In this document: positions 1 through 7,667 of the stretch, piece by piece
How the letters are laid out: every line of letters starts with the position of its first letter
Position numbering within the stretch: the first letter of the stretch is position 1
Assembly (NCBI GenBank): GCA_900465675.1
Contig: UBJR01000009.1
Location: 682,001 to 746,000, forward strand
Origin: Hyphomicrobiales bacterium
GTDB taxonomy: Bacteria > Pseudomonadota > Alphaproteobacteria > Rhizobiales > Rhizobiaceae
Direction: 5' to 3'
Length of the DNA stretch: 64,000 nt
Notes under the pieces: model-generated
Told to the model about the DNA's origin: nothing
Seen by the model: the letters and a program-made list of their open reading frames with translations, nothing else
Database searches by the model: none
Position numbers and translations under genes: made by a program

Positions 1-138
1 CGCGAGCCGGATGCGCAGCTTGGCTACCTGCTCGGCACCGGCTGGCTGACCATGGGGATGGTGCTGTCCTTCCCGATGATCCTGCTTGGCCTCTGGGCGA
101 TCATGCGCGCCCGCCGCCAGGTCGCGCTGCAGAACTGA
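1..138 (+). CDS. lgt: Prolipoprotein diacylglyceryl transferase, C-terminal end (partial)
   Basis: The reading frame is open from the first base and ends at 138, giving 45 residues of a membrane enzyme whose N-terminus lies outside the window. A short periplasmic or loop stretch ending GYLLGTGW is followed by one hydrophobic segment (about residues 18-36) and a basic cytoplasmic tail (RARRQ), as at the end of Lgt, which transfers diacylglyceryl from phosphatidylglycerol to the lipobox cysteine of pre-lipoproteins. The methyltransferase gene starts 22 bases downstream, so the two are probably co-transcribed. The call rests on a short tail plus this usual rhizobial neighbourhood. Confidence 0.75.
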   Translation, partial: REPDAQLGYLLGTGWLTMGMVLSFPMILLGLWAIMRARRQVALQN

Positions 139-160
139 ACGCAGACCGGACGTGACCACC

Positions 161-1261
161 ATGACCACCGCACTCGGTGAAAAGATCAAGGCGATCATCC
201 AGGCGAACGGCCCGATCAGCGTGACCGATTACTTCTCGCTGTGCCTCGCTGACCCCGAACACGGCTACTACCGTGTCCGCGAACCCTTCGGCCGTTCCGG
301 CGATTTTGTCACCGCCCCGGAGGTCAGCCAGCTCTTCGGCGAGATGATCGGCGTGTTCATCGTTCACGCCTGGCAGCAGCACGGCACGCCGGCAGGTGTC
401 CGCCTCGTCGAGATCGGCCCCGGCCGCGGCACCATGATGGCCGACATGCTGCGCGTCATCGCCCGTCTCGCCCCACCGCTCTTCGAAAACATGACCGTGC
501 ATCTGGTCGAGACCAGCGAGCGGCTGCGCGACGTCCAGAGCCAGACGCTCGAGGCTCATGATGGCAAGATCACCTGGCACAATGATTTCGACGAAGTCCC
601 TGACGGATTCACGCTGATTGCTGCCAACGAACTCTTCGACGCCATCCCGATCCGCCAGTTCGTCAAGACACCGACCGGTTTCCGTGAACGCATGGTCGGC
701 CTCGACGCAGAGGGTGAGCTGACATTTGCCGCCGGTGTTGCCGGTATCGATCCGGCGCTGCTGCCGGAGGGCGCGCAGACCATGCCTGCAGGCACGCTGT
801 TCGAATTCTCGCCGGCCCGTCAATCGGTGATGATCGCCATCTGCGAGCGCCTCAAGGCTTTCGGCGGTACCGCGCTCGCCATCGACTACGGCCACCTCGT
901 CAGCGGCTTCGGCGATACGCTGCAGGCAGTGCGGATGCACGAATTCGACCCGCCGCTCGCCAATCCCGGCGAAGCCGATCTGACCAGCCATGTGGATTTC
1001 GAACATCTGGCCAGAACCGCCGTTGCGGCGGGACTGCATCTGAACGGTGCGCTGCATCAGGGCGACCTCCTCGTCGGCCTCGGCATTCTCGATCGTGCCA
1101 GCGCTCTTGGGCGCGACCGCGAGCCGCGGACCCAGCAGATCATCCAGAGCGCCGTCGACCGACTGGCAGGTTCGGGTGAGGGCCGCATGGGCGAGCTTTT
1201 CAAGGCGATGGCGGTCTCCTATCCGGCCGTCGATCTCATGCCTTTCCGCCCGGTGAATTGA
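161..1261 (+). CDS. SAM-dependent methyltransferase, MidA/NDUFAF7 (DUF185) family
   Basis: A 366-residue protein of the DUF185 family, whose mitochondrial member NDUFAF7 methylates an arginine of a complex I subunit. The SAM-binding glycine motif EIGPGRG is at residues 84-90, followed by the family-typical ANELFDAIPIRQF. The N-terminal ISVTDYFSLCLADPEHGYY block is also characteristic. I chose ATG 161; an in-frame GTG at 152 is possible, and the frame stays open upstream into the end of lgt. It lies between lgt and a YfiH-type gene, a common rhizobial order. A role in complex I assembly is inferred from the family, and the bacterial substrate is not established by this sequence. Confidence 0.85.
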   Translation: MTTALGEKIKAIIQANGPISVTDYFSLCLADPEHGYYRVREPFGRSGDFVTAPEVSQLFGEMIGVFIVHAWQQHGTPAGVRLVEIGPGRGTMMADMLRVIARLAPPLFENMTVHLVETSERLRDVQSQTLEAHDGKITWHNDFDEVPDGFTLIAANELFDAIPIRQFVKTPTGFRERMVGLDAEGELTFAAGVAGIDPALLPEGAQTMPAGTLFEFSPARQSVMIAICERLKAFGGTALAIDYGHLVSGFGDTLQAVRMHEFDPPLANPGEADLTSHVDFEHLARTAVAAGLHLNGALHQGDLLVGLGILDRASALGRDREPRTQQIIQSAVDRLAGSGEGRMGELFKAMAVSYPAVDLMPFRPVN

Positions 1262-1361
1262 CAGAGCGCGCCGCCCTGCGCCAACATCCGGCGCAATCGA
1301 CAATGCTTCACCGGACGATCCGGTGAACAATGACCCCGTTCTAAACATCCCGGAATCGCTG

Positions 1362-2156
1362 ATGCAAAACGCGGCTTCACCCGCACCGATCGAAAGCGCG
1401 CTGCTGAAACAGGCGGCGAACGACGCGATCATTCATGGCTACTTCACCCGCCAAGGCGGCGTCTCCGAAGGTCTTTACCGCGGCCTCAATGTCGGCCTCG
1501 GATCGAACGACGACCGCGACCATGTCAACGAGAACCGCCGCCGCGTCGCCGCCTGGTTCGGCCAGCCGCTGGAGAAGCTGGCCACAGTCCACCAGGTCCA
1601 TTCGCCCGACGCCGTGACCGTCGATGGAAATTACGATGGCGACCGCCCGCAGGCCGACGCGCTGGTGACGGCCACGCCCGGCATCGTCCTCGGCGTGCTG
1701 GCCGCCGATTGCGGCCCCATCCTGCTTGCCGATCCCGAAAACCGCGTTATCGGCGCAGCCCATGCCGGCTGGAAGGGTGCGCTGACCGGCGTGCTCGAAA
1801 ACACGATCATTGCCATGGAGAAACTCGGCGCCCGGCGCGAGGCGATCGTCGCCTGCCTCGGACCATCGATCAGTCAGGCAAGCTATGAAGTCGGTCCGGA
1901 ATTCGTCGATCGCTTTGTCACGCAGGACCCTGCTTACGCGCAATATTTCATTCCGTCGGCAAAACCCGGTCATTCGATGTTTGACCTGCCGGCCTTGACG
2001 GTCGGCCGGTTGACGAAGGCCGGTGTGCGCGCCGAAAGCATCGGGCTCTGCACCTATCCGGACAGCGAGCGCTTCTTCTCGTACCGCCGCACCACCCATA
2101 ACAACGAGCCGGATTACGGCCGCCAGATTTCAGCGATCAGCATCAGGGAGATTTGA
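1362..2156 (+). CDS. pgeF: Peptidoglycan editing factor / polyphenol oxidase family protein (YfiH/PgeF)
   Basis: A 264-residue YfiH-family protein. Visible family motifs are the HGYFTRQGGVS start, the HQVHS histidine block, AADCGPILLAD with the conserved cysteine, AAHAGWKG with the second histidine, and a C-terminal FFSYRRT. These form the Cys/His metal site shared with LACC1-type multifunctional purine and laccase-like enzymes. Members have been linked to peptidoglycan editing (PgeF) and to purine nucleoside phosphorolysis. ATG 1362 matches the usual family length; an in-frame GTG at 1323 would add 13 residues. The next gene begins 4 bases after the stop, suggesting co-transcription. Confidence 0.85.
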   Translation: MQNAASPAPIESALLKQAANDAIIHGYFTRQGGVSEGLYRGLNVGLGSNDDRDHVNENRRRVAAWFGQPLEKLATVHQVHSPDAVTVDGNYDGDRPQADALVTATPGIVLGVLAADCGPILLADPENRVIGAAHAGWKGALTGVLENTIIAMEKLGARREAIVACLGPSISQASYEVGPEFVDRFVTQDPAYAQYFIPSAKPGHSMFDLPALTVGRLTKAGVRAESIGLCTYPDSERFFSYRRTTHNNEPDYGRQISAISIREI

Positions 2157-2160
2157 GACA

Positions 2161-3312
2161 ATGGCACTGCACTTCGAACGGAGCGAATTCGCCAGCCGCC
2201 TTGCCCGCGTCACCGAGCAGATGCGCGAGGAAAAGCTCGACGCTCTGCTGATCTTCGCCCAGGAAAGCATGTACTGGCTGACCGGCTATGACACCTTCGG
2301 CTACTGCTTCTTCCAGACATTGGTGGTCAAGGCGGATGGCACGATGGCGCTGATCACCCGCTCGGCAGACCTTCGCCAGGCCAAGCACACCTCCATCCTT
2401 GAGGACGTCCATGTCTGGGTCGATCGCGTCAACGCCGATCCGACCGTCGATCTCAAGAACCTGCTCGTCGAAATGGATCTGCTCGGCGCCCGCATCGGCA
2501 TCGAATACGATACCCATGGGATGACCGGCCGGGTCGCCCGCCTGCTCGATGCCCAGCTTTCGAGCTTCGGCCAGATCAGCGATGCCTCCTATCTCGTCAG
2601 CCGCCTGCGCCTGATCAAGAGCGCCGCAGAAGTCGCCTATGTCGAGCGCGCCGCAGCCCTCGCCGACGATGCGCTGGATCAGGCGATCCGGCTCACCAAG
2701 GCCGGCGCCGACGAAGCCGACATTCTCGCCGCCATGCAGGGCGCCGTCTTCAGCGGCGGCGGCGACTATCCGGCCAACGAATATATCATCGGCTCCGGCG
2801 CCGACGCCCTGCTCTGCCGCTACAAGGCCGGCCGCCGCAAGCTCGATGCCAATGACCAGCTGACGATCGAATGGGCCGGCACCTACGCGCATTACCATGT
2901 GGCGATGATGCGCACGATCGTCGTCGGCGAACCGACGCACCGTCACCGCGAGCTGTTCAGCGCCTGCCTCGAAAACCTGCAGGCGATCGAAACCGTGCTG
3001 ACGCCCGGCCATACCTTCGGCGACGTGTTCGACATGCATGCCAAGATCATGGACGAGCGCGGCCTTGCCCGCCACCGCCTGAACGCCTGCGGCTATTCGC
3101 TCGGCGCCCGCTTCTCGCCGTCCTGGATGGAGCACCAGATGTTCCATGTCGGCAATCCGCAGCCGATCGAGCCCAACATGTCGCTCTTCGTCCACATGAT
3201 CATCGCCGATTCCGACAGCGGAACTGCCATGACGCTCGGCCAGACCTATCTGACGACATCGGGTGCACCGCGGGCGCTTTCGCGCCACGGACTGGATTTC
3301 CTCGGCGCCTGA
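2161..3312 (+). CDS. M24-fold hydrolase, creatinase/ectoine-hydrolase-like, metal ligands missing
   Basis: A 383-residue protein with the two-domain pita-bread layout: an N-terminal creatinase-N region ending near residue 150, then the catalytic half. The five residues that bind two metals in aminopeptidase P and methionine aminopeptidase are all replaced: the first Asp is Glu in TIEWAG, the second Asp position is Ala, the His region reads GYSLG, and the two late Glu positions read FVHM and LGQ. This pattern matches non-metallo members such as creatinase and ectoine hydrolase (DoeA) rather than a peptidase, so the common automatic label Xaa-Pro peptidase would mislead. No ectoine genes are nearby, so the substrate is unknown. 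The start ATG lies 4 bases after pgeF. Confidence 0.8.
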   Translation: MALHFERSEFASRLARVTEQMREEKLDALLIFAQESMYWLTGYDTFGYCFFQTLVVKADGTMALITRSADLRQAKHTSILEDVHVWVDRVNADPTVDLKNLLVEMDLLGARIGIEYDTHGMTGRVARLLDAQLSSFGQISDASYLVSRLRLIKSAAEVAYVERAAALADDALDQAIRLTKAGADEADILAAMQGAVFSGGGDYPANEYIIGSGADALLCRYKAGRRKLDANDQLTIEWAGTYAHYHVAMMRTIVVGEPTHRHRELFSACLENLQAIETVLTPGHTFGDVFDMHAKIMDERGLARHRLNACGYSLGARFSPSWMEHQMFHVGNPQPIEPNMSLFVHMIIADSDSGTAMTLGQTYLTTSGAPRALSRHGLDFLGA

Positions 3313-3338
3313 GAGACTTCACCGGCAAGAATCCGGAA

Positions 3339-3368
3339 TTGACACAAGACCATCCCCGCCCGCATAAA
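3339..3368 (+). promoter_or_regulatory. Predicted sigma-70 promoter inside a dyad
   Basis: TTGACA at 3339-3344 and CATAAA at 3363-3368 are separated by 18 bases. The -10 sits in the 9-base loop of a perfect 8-bp inverted repeat, CCCCGCCC at 3354-3361 and GGGCGGGG at 3371-3378. The next start codon is 3411. The dyad could instead be a weak terminator of the upstream gene, but no T-run follows it. Confidence 0.5.
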
Positions 3369-3410
3369 CTGGGCGGGGCTGATGCGAATGACGGAAGGAA
3401 AGCTGGAAGG

Positions 3411-4238
3411 ATGACGCGATCGCTGACTGCGCCAGCACTTCTTGCATGCCTCGCCAGCCTGCTCGCCGCCTGCAATACGACCGACGCGATGACGCCGCTC
3501 GTCGATATCGGCGATTCCTCCACGGCGCCGCGCTCCTCGCCGGTGACCCAGCGCGAAGTCGAGCGTATGGCCGGGTCGCAATCCCGCCAGGCCTTCGCCG
3601 CCGAGCCACAGGAAGGCTATCACCCCGCCTATAATCAAGCCTACCGCCCCGGCCCCGGCGCACCGCCGACATCCATGCAGGCACAGGCCGACGCCCTTTC
3701 GGCGCAGGCGCCGCAAAGCTATCGCGCGCCCGAGGCCGTCGAGAGCGAGCCGCTATCCAACGCCGAAGCCGAAGAGCAGGATATGGGCGACCAGGCGCCG
3801 CCGCCGCGCCGGCAGCGTCAGGAGACGCAACAGGTGGCCGCCATCGATCCGGTGGAGTCGGGCTCGACCAGGGGCAACACCGTGCGCTTCTTGCCGATCA
3901 TCGGCGCGCCCGTTCAGGCCGTCACGCCCCTCTCGCGCCAGCTCGGCTCGGAAGCCCGCTCGCACGGCCTAGCGATCAAGAGTTCCACCGATAACAGCAG
4001 CGACTACATCCTGAAGGGCTATCTCTCGGCCTTCACCGATGAAGGCAATGTCACCGTCACCTATGTCTGGGACGTTCTCGACAGCAGCGGCGGCCGCCTG
4101 CACCGCATTCAAGGCGAAGAGAAGGTCCCCTCCGCCGCTCAGGACCCTTGGGCCGGCGTCCCCGCCTCGGTCATGCAGCAGATCGGCACCAAAACCATCG
4201 CCGAATTCAACGTCTGGCGCCAATCTCAGGGCGGTTAG
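3411..4238 (+). CDS. Predicted lipoprotein with Pro/Gln-rich linker, function unknown
   Basis: A 275-residue protein with a lipoprotein signal peptide ending in LLAAC (Cys at residue 21), so it is probably anchored in the envelope. Residues 40-160 are low-complexity and rich in Pro, Ala, Gln and Glu with Arg patches. The C-terminal third (about 160-275, starting GNTVRFLPIIGAP) looks like a folded domain with alternating hydrophobic strands. I do not recognise the fold. ATG 3411 is preceded by GGAAGG as a ribosome binding site. The gene has its own candidate promoter and is followed by prs 105 bases later. Confidence 0.75.
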   Translation: MTRSLTAPALLACLASLLAACNTTDAMTPLVDIGDSSTAPRSSPVTQREVERMAGSQSRQAFAAEPQEGYHPAYNQAYRPGPGAPPTSMQAQADALSAQAPQSYRAPEAVESEPLSNAEAEEQDMGDQAPPPRRQRQETQQVAAIDPVESGSTRGNTVRFLPIIGAPVQAVTPLSRQLGSEARSHGLAIKSSTDNSSDYILKGYLSAFTDEGNVTVTYVWDVLDSSGGRLHRIQGEEKVPSAAQDPWAGVPASVMQQIGTKTIAEFNVWRQSQGG

Positions 4239-4281
4239 CAACAGGGTTTTGATAAATATCAAGCCCTGTGTCGCCTTTGCG

Positions 4282-4310
4282 CTTGCATTCAGAAGCAAGC
4301 TGGCTAAAAA
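4282..4310 (+). promoter_or_regulatory. Candidate prs promoter
   Basis: CTTGCA at 4282-4287 and TAAAAA at 4305-4310 have 17-base spacing, 33 bases before the prs start. The -35 overlaps the left arm of a short inverted repeat, GCTTGC (4281-4286) and GCAAGC (4295-4300). A separate imperfect hairpin, ACAGGG (4241-4246) and CCCTGT (4264-4269), lies just after the lipoprotein stop but has no T-run. Confidence 0.4.
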
Positions 4311-4343
4311 GCGCGGCTATCAGCAGACAATAGGCGGGCCAAA

Positions 4344-5276
4344 ATGAAGGTTTTCGCAGGCAATTCGAACCGGCATCTCGCCGAAGCGATCTGCACCTAT
4401 CTCAATGTGTCCTTGGGCAAGGCCAGCGTCAGAAGATTTGCCGACCAGGAAATCTTCGTCGAAGTTCAGGAAAATGTGCGCGGCGAGGACGTGTTCCTCG
4501 TTCAGTCGACATCGTTCCCGACCAACGACCATCTGATGGAATTGCTGATCATGATCGATGCGATGCGCCGCTCGTCGGCCCGCCGCATCACGGCAGTTCT
4601 TCCCTATTTCGGCTATGCCCGCCAGGATCGCCGCGCCTCGGGGCGCACGCCGATCTCGGCCAAGCTGGTCGCCAACCTGATCACCGAAGCCGGTGCCGAC
4701 CGCGTTCTGACGCTCGACCTGCATGCCGGCCAGATCCAGGGCTTCTTCGATATCCCGACCGACAACCTCTATGCGGTGCCGGTTCTGACGCGCGACATAA
4801 AGGCTCATTACGACACCAGCAACATCACCGTTGTTTCGCCTGACGTTGGCGGCGTGGTGCGCGCCCGCGCGCTTGCCAAACGCCTCGACTGTCTGCTGGC
4901 GATCGTGGACAAGCGCCGCGACCGCCCGGGTGAATCCGAAGTCATGAACATCATCGGCGAAGTCGAAGGCAAGGACTGCATCCTGATCGACGACATCGTC
5001 GATTCCGGCGGCACGCTCTGCAATGCTGCCGATGCGCTGCTCGCCCAGGGCGCAGCCAGCGTCACGGCCTATATCACCCACGGCGTTCTCTCCGGCGGCG
5101 CGGTCACCCGCATCACCTCGTCGAAGCTGCGCGAACTTGTGATCACCGACACCATCCAGCCAACCACGGCTGTGCAGTCGGCCCACAATATCCGCGTCAT
5201 CACGACCGCCAATCTGATCGGCGAAGCCATCAACCGCACCAGCCAGGAAGAGTCCGTCTCCAGTCTCTTCGATTGA
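4344..5276 (+). CDS. prs: Ribose-phosphate pyrophosphokinase
   Basis: A 310-residue class I PRPP synthetase, which makes 5-phosphoribosyl-1-pyrophosphate from ribose 5-phosphate and ATP for purine, pyrimidine, histidine, tryptophan and NAD synthesis. Diagnostic blocks are the N-terminal [14 protein letters not shown], the ATP-binding [19 protein letters not shown] with its catalytic-loop basic residues, [11 protein letters not shown], and the ribose-5-phosphate loop DDIVDSGGT. Length and start agree with the family. The cytosolic enzyme is essential in most bacteria. apt in this window (20273-20815) consumes its product. Confidence 0.97.
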   Translation: MKVFAGNSNRHLAEAICTYLNVSLGKASVRRFADQEIFVEVQENVRGEDVFLVQSTSFPTNDHLMELLIMIDAMRRSSARRITAVLPYFGYARQDRRASGRTPISAKLVANLITEAGADRVLTLDLHAGQIQGFFDIPTDNLYAVPVLTRDIKAHYDTSNITVVSPDVGGVVRARALAKRLDCLLAIVDKRRDRPGESEVMNIIGEVEGKDCILIDDIVDSGGTLCNAADALLAQGAASVTAYITHGVLSGGAVTRITSSKLRELVITDTIQPTTAVQSAHNIRVITTANLIGEAINRTSQEESVSSLFD

Positions 5277-5385
5277 CGGTTCCATCCCTGCCCCGTTCGG
5301 AGCGGCGAAGTTGCATTTGCCGCTTCATCACGTTGACCGTTTCAACTAGGCTTCCCCTGTGATTTGTTTGCACGGGGGAGCAATT

Positions 5386-5901
5386 GTGACGAACATCCGA
5401 AACCAACTGAAAACCGGCAGGCGGCTGGCGCTGATAGCGCTTATTCCGCTGCTGTCGGCCTGCACCGTCGACGTCGATCCCGGCTACTCGCGGCCACCGC
5501 CGCGTCCCCGGCCGCCGCAGCCGCAGATGTGCACGATGGAATATGCCCCGGTCTGCGGCGAGCGCGGCGGGCGCACGCAAACATTCAGCAATTCCTGCCA
5601 GGCGCGCAGCAGCGGCTTCATGATCGTTGGACGCGGCGAATGCCGCGGCGGGCCGCCACCCTTCCCGCGTCCGGAACCAGACCGTCCCGGCCGCCCGGAC
5701 TGGCCGGATGGCCCAGGCAGGCCCGACCGGCCTGAAAGACCGGATAGACCCGACCGCCCGGGCCGCCCCGATGGCATCTGCACCCGCGAATACCGCCCGG
5801 TCTGCGGCGAACGCGGCCGCCAGACGCAAACCTTCCCAAACGCCTGCGAAGCCGGCAATGCGGGCTTCCGCATCATCAGCGGTGGAGAGTGCCGCCAGTA
5901 G
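5386..5901 (+). CDS. Lipoprotein with two Kazal-type protease-inhibitor domains
   Basis: A 171-residue protein starting at GTG 5386 behind a strong GGGGGAG site. A signal peptide ends in the lipobox LLSAC (Cys at about residue 26). Two Kazal-like domains follow, each with four cysteines in the order C-x7-C-x12 to 13-C-x14-C and the typical APVCGE/RPVCGE, T-Q-T-F-x-N-x-C core. They are separated by a 45-residue linker of Pro-Arg-Asp-Gly repeats (PDRPGRPDW-like), which should be extended and could span part of the cell wall. Kazal domains inhibit serine proteases in animals; in bacteria the role is largely unknown. A surface or periplasmic inhibitor is an inference. Confidence 0.8.
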   Translation: MTNIRNQLKTGRRLALIALIPLLSACTVDVDPGYSRPPPRPRPPQPQMCTMEYAPVCGERGGRTQTFSNSCQARSSGFMIVGRGECRGGPPPFPRPEPDRPGRPDWPDGPGRPDRPERPDRPDRPGRPDGICTREYRPVCGERGRQTQTFPNACEAGNAGFRIISGGECRQ

Positions 5902-5930
5902 GCCGCGCGTCTCTACTATCCAGCCGAACG

Positions 5931-5961
5931 AAAAAGGCCCGCTTCGCAGCGGGCCTTTTTT
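5931..5961. terminator. Bidirectional rho-independent terminator
   Basis: GGCCCGCT and AGCGGGCC arms with a tiny TCGC loop, flanked by an A-run on the left and a T-run on the right. It serves the convergent genes ending at 5901 (+) and 5965 (-). Confidence 0.9.
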
Positions 5962-5964
5962 AAA

Positions 5965-7572
5965 TCAGGGCTTGGTCTCTTCGGACGGCGTAGCATCATC
6001 CGAGGGCGCCGCATCGTCAGACGGAGCGGTCTCATCCGGAGTAGCCTCGTCTGAAGGAGCGGCCTCATCCGAAGGATCCGCCTCGTCGGAGGGAGCAGCT
6101 TCTTCAGTGGCCGGTGCATCCGGACCCTTGATCTGCTGGCCATTGACGCTGACCGAGCCGTCGCTTGCTACAGCCACATCCCAGCGCTGCGCGCCATCAG
6201 GATCAGCCTTGGCAAAGCCCTTGATCATCATCAGGCCGAAGGATGCCTGGGTCAGGTCTGGATTGGTCTTTGCCAGTTCCTGGATGGCGGCGATCGTCTT
6301 GTCGTAGTCGCGCGCCACGATCGAAGCATTCAGCTTGTAATCTTTCTGCGTATCGACCCGGCCTTCCAGCTCGCCGGAAACCTCGACGTCATAGACGCTG
6401 GACTTGGCGCTGACCTTCGGAAAATCGACCTTCAGAATACCGCCTGGGAAAAGCTTCTCGGCAGCCTGCTGCCCGGCCTTCTCGCTGTCGTCGGTGGACT
6501 TGGTGAAGTCCATCTTCATGAACTCGTCCGCGAAGGCCGCGAAATCCATGCCGGGAACGCCGAACTGGATATCGAGCGCCTGCGGCAGGAAAGCGGTGTA
6601 ACCGGCAGGAACGAAGGCGCTGTCGAGTGTCACGTCGGCAGCATCCATCGCGACGCCGATACGCGTCGCATTGCTCGGACCATCGACGGTGAAGTGATAG
6701 CCGAAGGACTTGGCGCCGCCGCTGCCAACCGCACTGGTGACGGCGAGGTTGTTGAGCTTGATGGTTTCCTCAAGCGAGCTGAGCAGCGGGAAAGCATTGC
6801 CGAGCATGCCCTTCAGCTTCGCCTCGCTCTCTTTGGTCAGCTGCTTCTCATCGGCATGATCGAGCACGAAAAGGACCATCTCCTTGATGTCCTTGGCGGC
6901 GATGCCGTTGACCTTGGCATCGAAATCCAGGCTATCGGCAGAGATCTGGATCGGCGGCATTTCCTTGCCGCTGACCTGCTCGGCAAAGGCGCTGAACTTG
7001 CCGTTGGCTGCAAAATCCAGACGTCCGGCCGTGGCGCTGTCTGCCGAGCTCAGCTTGTAGACCATGTCCCCGAAGCTGGCATTGACGGATTCCGTATCGG
7101 TCGTGGAGCTGATCTTCAGGTCCTTGGCGCTGAAATCACCCGAGCGCAGATAGCTGATCGCGGGGTCGAAGACCGAGGTAAAATCCATCTGAGCGATCGA
7201 GTAAGTGAAGTCCGTGCGCGCCTTGTCCGGTCCGCCGAAATGGCCGGTCACGTTCAGGTTGTTGTTGCCTTCGAGGTTCCACAGCCCGCTATCCTGCGGT
7301 GACGCGAACATCTTGAACGGCACGAGACCCTTGATCTCGAAATCCTGCTTCTTGACCTTCTCCAGGAGCTTGGCGAAATCATAGGTGATCTCGTAGCGCG
7401 AGCCTGCCGGCTTCACGGTGACCGGCTGGCTCTTGGCGATGTCCTTCGGCAGCAGGTGATTGAGATTGTCACGGATGGCGTTCGCACCGTCCTGACTGAT
7501 GTCAGCGGCGGACGCTCCCGTGGCCAAAGCCAGAACAATGGCGCTCGTCGCCGTGATAAGCCTGTGACGCAT
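5965..7572 (-). CDS. Exported protein of unknown function with acidic Pro/Ser/Asp/Glu tail
   Basis: A 535-residue protein with a clear Sec signal peptide (about residues 1-22, ending ASAAD). The body (25-490) contains many alternating strand-like stretches describing inner and outer layers, plus recurring FDAK, DGP and VEVSGELEG patches. This is reminiscent of large beta-rich periplasmic proteins, but I recognise no named family. The last 43 residues are a degenerate PSDEA/PSDDA repeat, strongly acidic and probably disordered. The start ATG 7572 has a GGGAGAA site 6 bases upstream; an upstream in-frame start at 7635 lacks one. The gene is monocistronic, ending at a bidirectional terminator. 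Confidence 0.7.
   Translation of the reverse strand: MRHRLITATSAIVLALATGASAADISQDGANAIRDNLNHLLPKDIAKSQPVTVKPAGSRYEITYDFAKLLEKVKKQDFEIKGLVPFKMFASPQDSGLWNLEGNNNLNVTGHFGGPDKARTDFTYSIAQMDFTSVFDPAISYLRSGDFSAKDLKISSTTDTESVNASFGDMVYKLSSADSATAGRLDFAANGKFSAFAEQVSGKEMPPIQISADSLDFDAKVNGIAAKDIKEMVLFVLDHADEKQLTKESEAKLKGMLGNAFPLLSSLEETIKLNNLAVTSAVGSGGAKSFGYHFTVDGPSNATRIGVAMDAADVTLDSAFVPAGYTAFLPQALDIQFGVPGMDFAAFADEFMKMDFTKSTDDSEKAGQQAAEKLFPGGILKVDFPKVSAKSSVYDVEVSGELEGRVDTQKDYKLNASIVARDYDKTIAAIQELAKTNPDLTQASFGLMMIKGFAKADPDGAQRWDVAVASDGSVSVNGQQIKGPDAPATEEAAPSDEADPSDEAAPSDEATPDETAPSDDAAPSDDATPSEETKP
5968..6096 (-). repeat. Degenerate tandem repeat encoding PSDEA/PSDDA units
   Basis: The last 43 codons of the preceding gene are built from about seven short units of the form A-P-S-D-(E/D)-A/T. 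The underlying DNA repeats are 15-18 bases long and imperfect. Such tracts expand and contract by slippage, so length is likely to vary among strains. Confidence 0.7.
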
Positions 7573-7667
7573 CTCGATAATTCTCCCTTGGGGCATGAAG
7601 GCGCGCATGTGAGATTGCCAGAGGCCGGATGTCAAGCCAGCCTCATCCGCGGGTTGATATTTTCTTC

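Noticed and set aside
101..1432. Long open frames antisense to real genes (for example 101-1432, 10977-13166, 31091-33094 on minus; 26944-28827, 57372-59177 on plus)
   Set aside because: They lie exactly opposite conserved genes, have Arg/Gly/Asp-biased composition typical of GC-rich antisense frames and lack start sites or family motifs.
5680..5770. CRISPR-like repetition in the Kazal gene
   Set aside because: The short repeats are codons for a Pro-Arg-Asp linker, are imperfect and lack spacers.
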